Shown piece by piece: positions 17,388 to 25,522 of a stretch of DNA of 34,151 nt. The translations under genes were made by a program, and so were the position numbers. Source of the stretch: an uncultured Lachnospiraceae bacterium (GTDB lineage Bacteria; Bacillota; Clostridia; Lachnospirales; Lachnospiraceae); NCBI GenBank assembly GCA_902779355.1, contig CACZBF010000022.1, positions 1 through 34,151 on the forward strand. Direction: 5' to 3'. The notes below the pieces were generated by a model. It was given only the letters and a program-made list of their open reading frames with translations. It had not been told where the DNA came from and ran no database searches. Positions within the stretch are counted from its first letter, which is position 1. Each line of letters starts with the position of its first letter.

Positions 17388-19123
17388 GCGTCTACCGTTC
17401 CCTTATACCAAAAACTCAGCATCGTGATATCGTCAAACTGATCCCGCCCGTCTTCAAAGTCATGTACACACTTCAGAATATGCTCGACGGTCTTTTCCGG
17501 TGTTTCGGTACGAACCTTGTTCAGTTCCTCCACCGTTCTCTCAAAACCAAAGAGCTCTTCCTCTACACTATGCGCCTCCACAACGCCGTCCGTGTATACA
17601 AAGAATTTGCTGCCCTTTGGCATCGTAAACGTATAGTCCTCATACGGCATGTCCGGCATCGCTCCGCAGACCAGTCCGTGCAGATCCTCAAAGAGCGTGT
17701 ATGTGCCGTTTTCGTCAGTCATGGCAGGATATTCATGCCCCGCACTGCAGGCGATGACCTCGCCGGTGCTGATCGTCAGGATTCCGAACCAGATCGTCAC
17801 AAACATCTCATAAGGATTGTTTTCACAGAGATGATTGTTGACATACGCAAGCACCTCTGCCGGCGTGCCTCCGGCGAGCGCACGGTTCTTTAATTCCTGC
17901 TTGCTGATCATCATGAACAATGCTGCCGGGATGCCCTTTCCGGAAACATCCGCAATGGCCATCCCCAAATGATCGTGATCCAACAGGAAGAAATCGTAGA
18001 AGTCTCCGCCGACTTCTCTCGCCGGCGTCATGGCAGCGAACAAGTCAAACTCCGTCCGCTCCGGAAACGCCGGAAAAACAGACGGCAGCGCAGCACGCTG
18101 GATATCTCTTGCAATATCGAGTTCCACTTCGATCAGGGCGCGCTCCTGTCTGAGATGCTCCCGCTCTGCGGTCACGGTGCGGACGCGCGACAATGTCTTT
18201 GTCATATCCCGCTCCATGTCCGCCATGCTCTCCCAAAGCTCTTCGATCTCATCGCCGGTATTGATCTCAAGATCGGCAAAATAGGACTCTGCCGGCGTCT
18301 CCAATGCCTTGTCCCTGCGCGTATATTCCCGCGCAGCCGCAGCGAGTTTATTGACCGGAGAAATGATCCGCTTGCGAAGCACCTGGGAAAGCCAAACCGC
18401 CGTCAGGATCAACACGGCAAGCAGAGTCGGTATGTACACCACGAGAAAAGCACTGAGCCGCTTCGAAAACTCGTTGATATCAATGTTCATGACAAGATAC
18501 CCGATCTCGTTGCCCTTGGTATCAGTCAGCGCCATATACTCCGTTGCAGTCCAGCCAGAGACCGCCCCATAGCCGACCGGCATATACCAGTCTGAATCCA
18601 TGATGTATGCGATTTCCTGCGGATTTTCAATCTCCCCGGCCCCTTCATCGGAAAGCCACTGGCCTGGAAGATAAGCGTTGTCCGGCGTATCCCCGTCCAG
18701 CACGACGACCATCCGATCGTGCTCCGGATCGTAGAACTCCATCTGGATGTTGCGCATGCCGGTCTGCTCCCGGCATTTCACCAGGATCTCCCGTGCCGCA
18801 AAATAATCCTCATCCAGCAGGACCGCGCAATGCTCCCGGTATGGATCCGTAAACTGTGCCTGCCTAAGCTCCTCCGACGCCAATGCATAGTTAGCTTTCG
18901 TCTCGGCAAAGATCGTCTCCAGGTATTCCGGATCGATCAGTGAGACCACAAAGGATCCCTCATGCTCCGCTTCCGCCTTGTAATTGCCCATGATCGCAAA
19001 AATATGCAGGACCAGCTCCACGGTGCTGAGCACCAACATAAAAATAAACGCACCAAAGAGGATGGAGTATACCGCCATCCTCTGAAGAGATCTTTTTTTC
19101 TTGTGTTGCCTGGTTTTTGTCAT
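17384..19123 (-). CDS. SpoIIE-family PP2C phosphatase with single extracytoplasmic sensor
   Basis: A 579-residue receptor phosphatase. After a basic start, one membrane helix (about 17-44) is followed by an extracytoplasmic region (about 48-222), probably Cache-like (DTKGNEIGYLVMNIDINEF at its end). A second helix (about 224-246), HAMP (247-310) and coiled coil follow. The PP2C domain (about 345-579) keeps its metal acids in GGDFYD, ADVSGKG, YTDG and FDDIT. AAGGGGAG lies 13 nt before the ATG. The gene starts 47 bp after the leader-peptide gene with no terminator between them, so they may share the promoter at 19461-19489. The STAS or other phosphoprotein it would act on is not in the window. 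Confidence 0.92.
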   Translation of the reverse strand: MTKTRQHKKKRSLQRMAVYSILFGAFIFMLVLSTVELVLHIFAIMGNYKAEAEHEGSFVVSLIDPEYLETIFAETKANYALASEELRQAQFTDPYREHCAVLLDEDYFAAREILVKCREQTGMRNIQMEFYDPEHDRMVVVLDGDTPDNAYLPGQWLSDEGAGEIENPQEIAYIMDSDWYMPVGYGAVSGWTATEYMALTDTKGNEIGYLVMNIDINEFSKRLSAFLVVYIPTLLAVLILTAVWLSQVLRKRIISPVNKLAAAAREYTRRDKALETPAESYFADLEINTGDEIEELWESMADMERDMTKTLSRVRTVTAEREHLRQERALIEVELDIARDIQRAALPSVFPAFPERTEFDLFAAMTPAREVGGDFYDFFLLDHDHLGMAIADVSGKGIPAALFMMISKQELKNRALAGGTPAEVLAYVNNHLCENNPYEMFVTIWFGILTISTGEVIACSAGHEYPAMTDENGTYTLFEDLHGLVCGAMPDMPYEDYTFTMPKGSKFFVYTDGVVEAHSVEEELFGFERTVEELNKVRTETPEKTVEHILKCVHDFEDGRDQFDDITMLSFWYKGTVDA

Positions 19124-19170
19124 AAGAGCATATCGCTCCCCTTATCAGTCCTCCGGGTTTTTGAGTCAGA

Positions 19171-19386
19171 TCACCCTTTATTCTGTTGATTCGGTGGCTG
19201 GAGGAACTCATGAAACTGTCCCGGCTTGCCATACGCAGGAAAATATCCGCCGTTGCCCCCGCTTTGCGGTACCGTCTGATAACCGGGTTCCATTGGGGAT
19301 TCCACCTTGTAGATCGAAGGATCAATCCCGCCGACAACCTTTTCCAACTGTTTCTTTGTCAGTTTCTTCTTATCTGTTTCTTTCAT
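19171..19386 (-). CDS. small peptide precursor with double-glycine leader
   Basis: A 71-residue peptide. The first 20 residues (MKETDKKKLTKKQLEKVVGG) fit the bacteriocin/pheromone leader exactly: Leu at -12, Leu at -7, Val at -4, Gly-Gly at -2/-1. Cleavage would release a 51-residue core rich in Pro, Gly, Gln and Tyr, with no Cys, starting IDPSIYKVES. AGGAGG lies 6 nt before this ATG. A 90-residue reading from 19443 is possible but adds a non-leader-like N-terminus. Such precursors are normally processed and exported by C39-peptidase ABC transporters; none is in the window. The gene directly precedes two receptor phosphatases, so a secreted signal or bacteriocin is plausible. The core matches no class I recognise. 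Confidence 0.75.
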   Translation of the reverse strand: MKETDKKKLTKKQLEKVVGGIDPSIYKVESPMEPGYQTVPQSGGNGGYFPAYGKPGQFHEFLQPPNQQNKG

Positions 19387-19460
19387 GTCGTATCCTCCTG
19401 TCTGCACGATTGCAGGATTCCTTTCATGATTCGTTGTCATCATGTACTTCCTGTTATCTT

Positions 19461-19489
19461 ATTATACGAAATATTTTCCTGCGTGGCAG
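19461..19489 (-). promoter_or_regulatory. promoter for the double-glycine peptide and downstream operon
   Basis: On the minus strand a perfect TATAAT (19461-19466) lies 17 bp from CTGCCA (19484-19489, 4/6 match to the -35 box). Transcription would start near 19454. That leaves about 68 bases of leader before the ATG at 19386, but only about 11 before the alternative ATG at 19443. This supports the shorter peptide. Confidence 0.55.
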
Positions 19490-19511
19490 TATTTTTTCGA
19501 AAAAAACAAAG

Positions 19512-20348
19512 TCACCAGCCTGCCTCATAAATCGCCACGGAGCGCGCGTTGGGAAACAGGCGCTGCGCCAGCTTCTCCGACTTCTCATTGATCACTTCAA
19601 ACGTCAGCGCATCCTCAGGATACAAGCACTCCGCTTCCTGCGCTGCCTTCGCCAGGAGTTGAAAAAGCCCCGGCGGATACTTCCCGTAAAGCCAGCTTAA
19701 TTCCAGCATATGCTCCGCCGCCCGCTGGACAAAGATCCCGCAGATCAAGTTGTTCTGCACCGAAAGGCAAAGACAAAGCTCCGGTACACAGTCCTCTTTC
19801 CAAGCGGCATAATCCGTCACGGTGTATCCGTAGGTCCGTTCCAACAAACGTAGTGTCTTCCTCTGCCAATCCTCCTTGTTTTCAAAAAACTTCATCGTCT
19901 GTGCAGAGTCAGCCGTGTTCAGATGGATCGGCGCTGCTTTTCGAATTTTGTCCGGCGTCACATAAAACCGCTCATGGGAGTATGCCACATCCACGCCGGA
20001 AAGGGAAAGGAAGAAACGATGCAGGCTCGTATCCTCTCCGGTCACGGGAAAGCGGGCACTTACCGGATAACGCTCTCCGGTGTGAACGATAAAATTCTGA
20101 AACTCTTTGATAAGCCCCGTCGCGATGTGCTGCCGTCTTGTCTCCGGAATCACATACAGCCAGTCAATGGTATATTGATTATCCGAAAGCACCAGCGAGA
20201 GTGCGCCGAGAACGGCGCCATCCTCTCTGTAAGCCCCGATGGAGATCCTGTTGTCCGCATCCTTGAATACAAGCGGAAAAACGCTCTCAAACGGCTTTCT
20301 GGTATTTCCTTTCAACAAGATGTGATGCGTCTTACTCTCCGTTTGCAT
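19512..20348 (-). CDS. tandem GNAT-family acetyltransferase
   Basis: A 278-residue protein with two GNAT-like halves. The first (about 35-95) has the acetyl-CoA motif A pattern: DWLYVIPETRRQHIATGL, strand then R-x-x-x-I-A-x-G. The second (about 195-275) keeps the strand/helix pattern (LICGIFVQRA...ELSWLYGKYP) and a closing FEVINEKSEKLAQ segment, but lacks a clear acetyl-CoA loop. The substrate is unknown; peptides, protein N-termini or small amines are all possible. It overlaps the end of the 765-residue gene by 17 bp, so the two are translationally linked. That pairing suggests it may modify that protein or its product. The ribosome binding site AAGGTGA is inside the upstream gene. Confidence 0.8.
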   Translation of the reverse strand: MQTESKTHHILLKGNTRKPFESVFPLVFKDADNRISIGAYREDGAVLGALSLVLSDNQYTIDWLYVIPETRRQHIATGLIKEFQNFIVHTGERYPVSARFPVTGEDTSLHRFFLSLSGVDVAYSHERFYVTPDKIRKAAPIHLNTADSAQTMKFFENKEDWQRKTLRLLERTYGYTVTDYAAWKEDCVPELCLCLSVQNNLICGIFVQRAAEHMLELSWLYGKYPPGLFQLLAKAAQEAECLYPEDALTFEVINEKSEKLAQRLFPNARSVAIYEAGW

Positions 20349-22629
20349 TCACATTCACCTTTCTCTTATCGGCCTTGTATTTTGCGGCTTTATTCTGCAG
20401 TTCCCTGCGTGCCTGCTCCTCTGCGGTTTTCTTGTCTTGCTGTTCCTTCAGCTGCATCGGGCGGAGCTTATTGAACTGTTCCGTATAACCCAAAAGATGC
20501 TGCTGTTCATATCCCATGGGACTCCCTGCATCCTCAAAACTCTGTTTCGAATCCAGCTGCGTCTCCTCATCGACAACCTCCGCGCCCGCCAGTACCGCCG
20601 TATTCACCCCGTAATAGGATTTGGTAAACTGAGGCGTCATCGAATTCAGCGCGAACGCTACCGCAAGTTTCTTCTGGAATACCGGGTGTGTATCCCTGTA
20701 TTCCCGCATCGCCGGACACAGTTCCGCCAGTTTATCCACTGCCAGCGCGCGCTTCAGCATTTCAGCAAAGGCAAAGGGCTTTTTCGTCAGCATCTCCTTT
20801 GTCCATTTCTTCAGATCCGCCGGCTCCGGGAAGGTAAAGCCCTTGAAGATGGTCTCCGCCTCTTTCTCAACGATCTCACGCTGGGTCGCTTCCCGCTGCT
20901 GCTTCTCTTCCTCGGTTTCGTTTTCCTTCTCCACCCAGGAGTTCATCCAGCGGTCATTCTGCGCCTTTTTCCTTTTGTCCGCTTCCGAGATCGGCTTTCC
21001 GTCCTTATCAAGATGAACAGCACGGAGCATGGCGCCAAAAGTGCGGGAGAGTTCAAGATTATCGCTCTTATTGTTTTTCTTATTATAGATCTTCTGATAA
21101 TCCGAAGTGATCTTGACATATTCCGGATTCAGATAAGTCTTGTTTTCTTCGAAAAAGCCTTTGTAGAGCTGGTAGCCTCCCTTCGTAAAGCCGGGGTTCG
21201 TCCGCTTCAGATTTTCATACTCGGTTTTCTGCTCGGCAAGGGTCTGGAGTTTGGGATCAAGTTTTTCCTTCTCTCCCTGCTCTTTTTTCACCGCCTGATC
21301 GAGTTTCTGATAGCCCTGCTGAATTTTTGTGCTATGCTTCTCCATGTTGACGCCAAAGGTCCCCACGCTGAACCCGCCGTCATTCAGTCTGATATGTCCG
21401 TGCTGCATGAGCCCCTGCAAAAGTGCTCCGAGCTCTTTCATCAGCGCAATCTTCTCTTTCAGAACAGGATTCCGGTCGATCTCCGTTTTGACGACGCCGT
21501 CTTTTTTCATCTCCTGATCGATGAACTGCGGCATGCTGAAAAACATTTCATAGTACTCCGCCGGATGACGCCGGAACAGTCTCGTCATATCAACCTTGGA
21601 GAGGGTATAAAGATCCGGCAGTTCGTAGACCTCCACCCGCTTTAGCGCCTCCAGCTTCATCTTATCTATGGTTTCCTTTTGGTCATTTTCCACCGCCGCC
21701 TGATAACGTAGATTCCACTCCTGCTTTCTGGAATCCGCAAGGCTGATGGGCTGACCCTTTTTGTCGAGACGCGCAACCCCGCAGGGAAATTCCATCTTGT
21801 ATTTCAGTGCCTGTGTTCGGATCACCTTATAATTCATCTGCGTTTTTATGTCTTCCTCGGTAATGGATTCACGATAGACCTGATGACGCTCGTTATGCAA
21901 TTCGTAAATCGCATCCTCTTCATGGATGCCATTTTCCATTTTCCATTTCTCATCAGTGGTGGGCAGATTCTCCTTCATATCGCTCTGCACTTTGTGCAGC
22001 TCTTTTTTGATGGAGGTTCCCTTTTTTTGGAGCTTTTGCAGCGACTTCGTGTCTCCCTTCAGCTTGGCCATCTTCGACAGGTTGCGCAGCTGATCCATCA
22101 GGATCATGAGACAGGAGATCTTCGCTTTGGATTTCAGATAGATTTCGTTATTTTTGCTGGTAGACTTGGTCTCAGCCGCCTGCTCCATGCCCTCCATCCG
22201 AAGACGCATGATCTCTTCCCGTCTGGTATAAACCTCGTAGAAATCCTTGCTCTTCTTTTTGTTGTATTTATCCGCAAGGATCGCTGCTTTTCCGAAAGCC
22301 GTCGCCGCCTTGTTGGCGCTCTTTTTCCGTTTGTCCGCGGAATGGTTCTTATGCTGTGCGGCAAACTCCTCTACATTTGCACCGCCTTCGGAAATATTGA
22401 AGTAACGCTTCGACTTCGACGCCAGGAGTCCCGCATCCTCAAAGTAATACTTCGTCCGCTCTGCAAATGCGGTTTGTTCCATCCGATTCTCGTAGTAATC
22501 GACGAGGTCATAGCTATCCATGCCGACTTCATATTTCTGCTTCGGAAGCTCCTTTTCCTCCTGATCCCAGCGGTATTGCATTTCCTGATTCTGTTTTTTT
22601 CTCTCCAGATAGTTCTCAAACTGTGCCAT
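20332..22629 (-). CDS. hypothetical protein, 765 aa, with internal repeat
   Basis: I do not recognise a family. The protein is soluble, very rich in Lys, Glu and Gln, and mostly helical or coiled coil. It has no signal peptide or membrane helix. Two similar modules are visible. LDKKGQPISLADSRK (288-302) resembles LDKDGKPISEADKRK (540-554). Each is followed by an Arg/Trp or Arg/Tyr pair, then about 45-60 residues later by a helical block (LPDLYTL...RHPAEYYEMFF and PADLKKWT...KPFAFAEMLK). FGVN (425-428) and YGVN (673-676) may belong to the same repeat. AAGGAGG lies directly before the ATG. It heads the gene set leading to GNAT and the small peptide. A structural, scaffold or secreted effector role are all open; no function is assigned. 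Confidence 0.8.
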   Translation of the reverse strand: MAQFENYLERKKQNQEMQYRWDQEEKELPKQKYEVGMDSYDLVDYYENRMEQTAFAERTKYYFEDAGLLASKSKRYFNISEGGANVEEFAAQHKNHSADKRKKSANKAATAFGKAAILADKYNKKKSKDFYEVYTRREEIMRLRMEGMEQAAETKSTSKNNEIYLKSKAKISCLMILMDQLRNLSKMAKLKGDTKSLQKLQKKGTSIKKELHKVQSDMKENLPTTDEKWKMENGIHEEDAIYELHNERHQVYRESITEEDIKTQMNYKVIRTQALKYKMEFPCGVARLDKKGQPISLADSRKQEWNLRYQAAVENDQKETIDKMKLEALKRVEVYELPDLYTLSKVDMTRLFRRHPAEYYEMFFSMPQFIDQEMKKDGVVKTEIDRNPVLKEKIALMKELGALLQGLMQHGHIRLNDGGFSVGTFGVNMEKHSTKIQQGYQKLDQAVKKEQGEKEKLDPKLQTLAEQKTEYENLKRTNPGFTKGGYQLYKGFFEENKTYLNPEYVKITSDYQKIYNKKNNKSDNLELSRTFGAMLRAVHLDKDGKPISEADKRKKAQNDRWMNSWVEKENETEEEKQQREATQREIVEKEAETIFKGFTFPEPADLKKWTKEMLTKKPFAFAEMLKRALAVDKLAELCPAMREYRDTHPVFQKKLAVAFALNSMTPQFTKSYYGVNTAVLAGAEVVDEETQLDSKQSFEDAGSPMGYEQQHLLGYTEQFNKLRPMQLKEQQDKKTAEEQARRELQNKAAKYKADKRKVNVNANGE

Positions 22630-22761
22630 CGTTTCCCTCCTTACTCAGGCCTCCTGACAATTATTTTACCACATTCTGTCTCTTTCGTACACCGTTCTGA
22701 CGCAGTGACCACGCAGGCCACCTTATTTCTAATTTTTTATACGAAAGACTTTTTGATGCGG

Positions 22762-22808
22762 CAAAAAAAGACTCCCGGTCCGCGCAAGCGCTGCGTTCCG
22801 GAAGTCTT
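22762..22808 (-). terminator. rho-independent terminator of the feo operon
   Basis: The arms at about 22767-22777 and 22798-22808 (AAGACT-x-CCGG and complement, one mismatch) enclose a GC-rich loop. On the minus strand the hairpin is followed by a seven-base T-run (22763-22769). It lies 17 bases after the stop of the Cys-rich Feo peptide gene. Confidence 0.8.
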
Positions 22809-22824
22809 CTTTAGAAGGGGCGAA

Positions 22825-23004
22825 TTATTTATGATCATTCCCCGGGCAGTGGCCGCACGCATTACATTGCGAACAGCTCCCGCCGCAGCATGACTTTCCC
22901 TGTTTTTTATCTTTGATCATTTTGTAAATGACACCCGCTACCGCGGCGATCAGGAGGATCGTTACAACGATCGTCCCGAGATTTTGTGAGATCCACTCTG
23001 CCAT
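22825..23004 (-). CDS. FeoB-associated Cys-rich membrane protein
   Basis: A 59-residue protein that is easy to miss. It starts MAEWISQNLGTIVV. One membrane helix covers residues 9-28. A short basic linker follows, then a Cys/Gly tail with seven cysteines (CCGGSCSQCNACGHC) ending CPGNDHK. This is the layout of the small FeoB-associated proteins, which are thought to help FeoB-mediated ferrous iron entry; the Cys tail may bind iron. AAGGAGG lies 8 nt before the ATG. It follows feoB by 75 bp and precedes the operon terminator, so it is the last gene of the feo unit. Confidence 0.9.
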   Translation of the reverse strand: MAEWISQNLGTIVVTILLIAAVAGVIYKMIKDKKQGKSCCGGSCSQCNACGHCPGNDHK

Positions 23005-23021
23005 AACGTCTGCCTCCTTTG

Positions 23022-23053
23022 CCGGTCGGGCATAATCCTCTTTTCCCGGCCGG
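23022..23053 (-). other. intercistronic hairpin after feoB
   Basis: CCGGTCGGG (23022-23030) pairs with CCCGGCCGG (23045-23053) through one G-U wobble, over a 14-base loop. It lies between the feoB stop and the ribosome binding site of the Cys-rich peptide gene. No T-run follows, so mRNA stabilisation or processing is more likely than termination. Confidence 0.5.
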
Positions 23054-23079
23054 GCGGAATGCGTTCAGCCGGCGGTCTG

Positions 23080-25485
23080 TCAGATCCGTCCGCTTTCCAC
23101 CCGCAGTTTGTCCGCCTCTTTATATTTCTTAAAGAACAACATGTAAATGATACAAGCGAGCGCTGCGATCGCAAACAACAGACCTACTACGTTCACCTGT
23201 CCGGTGAACGCCCAGCCGAACTGCGTGATCATAAAGGCGATCACATAAGCAAAGCCGCATTGATAACCGATCGCAAACCAGGTCCACTTCGGATTGTTCA
23301 TCTCCCGCTTGATGGCGCCGATTGCCGCAAAGCAGGGTGCGCAGAGGAGATTGAATACCAGGAAGGAAAATCCGGTGATCCCCGTAAACGCGAGGGACAG
23401 GGACTGCCATGCCGTCAGCTCGCCGCCGCCATATAGGATCCCCATGGTGCCGACGATGTTTTCCTTTGCGACAAGCCCCGTGATGGAAGCCACGGCTGCC
23501 TGCCAGTTGCCCCAACCGAGGGGTGCAAAGATCCATGCAATGGCACCGCCGATCTTTGCGAGGATGGAGAACTCCAGCTCATCTGCTTCGAGCATCCGGA
23601 AGCCGTCAGCCGTAAACCCGAAGTAGCTCAGGAACCAGATCACGATCGTGGAAAGCAAAATGATCGTCCCGGCTTTCTTGATGAAGGACCACCCTCTCTC
23701 CCACATGGACCGCAGGACATTGCCGACGGTCGGCCAGTGGTATGCCGGCAGCTCCATGACAAAAGGAGCGGGATCGCCTGCAAACATTCTTGTTTTCTTT
23801 AACATAATACCAGAAATCACAATTGCCGCAACTCCGATGAAGTAAGCGGATGTCGCAACCCATGGAGATCCGCCGAAGATCGCGCCTGCGATCATTGCTA
23901 TGAAAGGCACCTTGGCACCGCAGGGGATAAACGTCGTCGTCATGATCGTCATCCGTCTGTCGCGCTCGTTTTCGATCGTACGGCTTGCCATAACGCCGGG
24001 CACGCCGCAGCCGACACCCACCAGCATCGGGATAAAGGACTTGCCGGAGAGCCCGAATTTCCGGAACACGCGATCCAGGACGAAGGCAATACGCGCCATA
24101 TAGCCGCAGGCTTCGAGGAACGCAAGCATCAAAAACAGCACCAGCATCTGCGGTACGAATCCAAGCACTGCGCCGACACCGGCAATGATCCCGTCCAGGA
24201 TCAATCCTTTCAGCCAGGGAGCCGCGTTCACCGCGTCAAGTCCGGACTCCACAAGGGCCGGGATACTCGGCACCCAGATGCCGTAGTCTGCCGGATCCGG
24301 CTCATCACCGATGACAACCAGTGTCGCCACTGCGTCCTCATAATCTGCGATGGATGCCGTCTCCACGCTGACTTCCAGCGTCTCCTCATCTTCTACCGTA
24401 TAGGGAAACTCCTCCACCGGCTCCGTACCGGTTTCTGCCACATACACGTCATATCCATCCACGATGGCGGATGCGTCCGCGTAGCTCTCCGCCACTTCCG
24501 CGTAACCGCCGTCGATACCGAACAGATGGAAGCCGTCTCCGAACACCCCATCATTCACCCAGTCCGTGATCGGCGTACCGACCGACACCATGGCAACCCA
24601 GTAAATCAGGAACATGATGCCGGCAAAGATCGGAAGTCCGAGCCACCGGTTTGTGACGACCCTGTCAATCTTATCGGAAGTGGTCAATGCCCCTTCGCGT
24701 TTCTTTTTATAGCAGGATTTGATGACTTCCGCGATATAGACATAACGCTCGTTCGTGATGATGCTCTCCGCATCGTCATCCAGTTCTTTCTCCGCCGCAC
24801 GGATGTCGTTTTCGATATGCGCCATCTTCTCAGCCGGGATCTTCATCTGCTCCAGCACTTTATCGTCCCGTTCAAAGATTTTGATCGCGTACCATCTCTG
24901 CTGCTCTTCCGGCATGTCATGGACGACCGCCTCCTCAATATGGGCGATCGCATGCTCTACCGGCCCCGAGAAGGTGTGCTGCGGAACAGTCTTTCCGTTT
25001 GTCGCGGCCTGCACCGCCGCTTCCGCTGCTTCCATCGTGCCGTCGCCCTTCAGCGCCGACATATCCATGACTTTGCAGCCCAGCTGTCTGGACAGTTCCT
25101 CCAGATGGATCTGATCGCCGTTTTTCTTCACCACATCCATCATGTTGACGGCCACCACCACCGGGATCCCTAGCTCGGTGAGCTGCGTCGTCAGATAAAG
25201 ATTCCGCTCCAGGTTCGTGCCGTCAATGATGTTTAAGATCGCATCCGGCCGTTCTTTGATCAGATAATTTCTCGCCACCACTTCTTCCAGCGTATAGGGG
25301 GATAAGGAATAGATCCCCGGAAGATCCGTAATGATGACATCCTCATGTTTTTTCAGTTTTCCTTCTTTTTTCTCCACGGTAACCCCCGGCCAGTTTCCGA
25401 CGAACTGGTTGGAACCGGTCAACGCATTAAAGAGCGTTGTCTTTCCGCTGTTCGGGTTTCCCGCAAGTGCAATACGTATCGACAT
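23080..25485 (-). CDS. feoB: ferrous iron transporter FeoB
   Basis: The main Fe(II) uptake permease, about 801 residues. The N-terminal GTPase has G1 GNPNSGKT, G3 DLPG, G4 NMMD and G5 SALKG, all within the first 150 residues. A helical linker domain follows to about 260. The membrane part has the paired Gate motifs with conserved cysteines (GVGCGVPGVMASR and FIPCGAKVPF) and a second gate later (CAPCFAAIGAIKRE). An acidic insert of roughly 80 residues separates the first and second membrane helices, rich in Glu/Asp and lacking Lys. Two ATGs are possible: 25485, 9 nt after AGGAGG, is preferred over 25491, only 3 nt after it. It is co-transcribed with the two feoA genes. Confidence 0.96.
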   Translation of the reverse strand: MSIRIALAGNPNSGKTTLFNALTGSNQFVGNWPGVTVEKKEGKLKKHEDVIITDLPGIYSLSPYTLEEVVARNYLIKERPDAILNIIDGTNLERNLYLTTQLTELGIPVVVAVNMMDVVKKNGDQIHLEELSRQLGCKVMDMSALKGDGTMEAAEAAVQAATNGKTVPQHTFSGPVEHAIAHIEEAVVHDMPEEQQRWYAIKIFERDDKVLEQMKIPAEKMAHIENDIRAAEKELDDDAESIITNERYVYIAEVIKSCYKKKREGALTTSDKIDRVVTNRWLGLPIFAGIMFLIYWVAMVSVGTPITDWVNDGVFGDGFHLFGIDGGYAEVAESYADASAIVDGYDVYVAETGTEPVEEFPYTVEDEETLEVSVETASIADYEDAVATLVVIGDEPDPADYGIWVPSIPALVESGLDAVNAAPWLKGLILDGIIAGVGAVLGFVPQMLVLFLMLAFLEACGYMARIAFVLDRVFRKFGLSGKSFIPMLVGVGCGVPGVMASRTIENERDRRMTIMTTTFIPCGAKVPFIAMIAGAIFGGSPWVATSAYFIGVAAIVISGIMLKKTRMFAGDPAPFVMELPAYHWPTVGNVLRSMWERGWSFIKKAGTIILLSTIVIWFLSYFGFTADGFRMLEADELEFSILAKIGGAIAWIFAPLGWGNWQAAVASITGLVAKENIVGTMGILYGGGELTAWQSLSLAFTGITGFSFLVFNLLCAPCFAAIGAIKREMNNPKWTWFAIGYQCGFAYVIAFMITQFGWAFTGQVNVVGLLFAIAALACIIYMLFFKKYKEADKLRVESGRI

Positions 25486-25505
25486 TTTCATTCTCCTCCT
25501 TCAAT

Positions 25506-25522
25506 ATGATGTTCCACATCAT
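25506..25522 (-). other. short hairpin between feoA and feoB
   Basis: ATGATGT and ACATCAT are perfect 7-base complements around a 3-base loop. The hairpin overlaps the feoA stop codon (25519-25521) and lies just before the feoB AGGAGG. It could tune coupling between feoA and feoB translation; that role is inference. Confidence 0.45.

Noticed and set aside
19387-19443. Longer 90-residue start for the double-glycine peptide
   Set aside because: It adds 19 residues before a complete 20-residue leader. The inner ATG has AGGAGG at ideal distance, although the outer ATG does have a weaker GGAAG.
20437-21645. 402-codon plus-strand open frame
   Set aside because: It lies wholly antisense to the 765-residue gene, which has a good ribosome binding site and gene-like composition. 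The plus-strand product is Leu/Phe/Arg-rich without motifs, as expected for a shadow frame.
12917-22629. A complete extracellular contractile injection system
   Set aside because: Only the AAA+ ATPase resembles a component. No sheath, tube, spike, baseplate or cap protein is recognisable among the neighbours.
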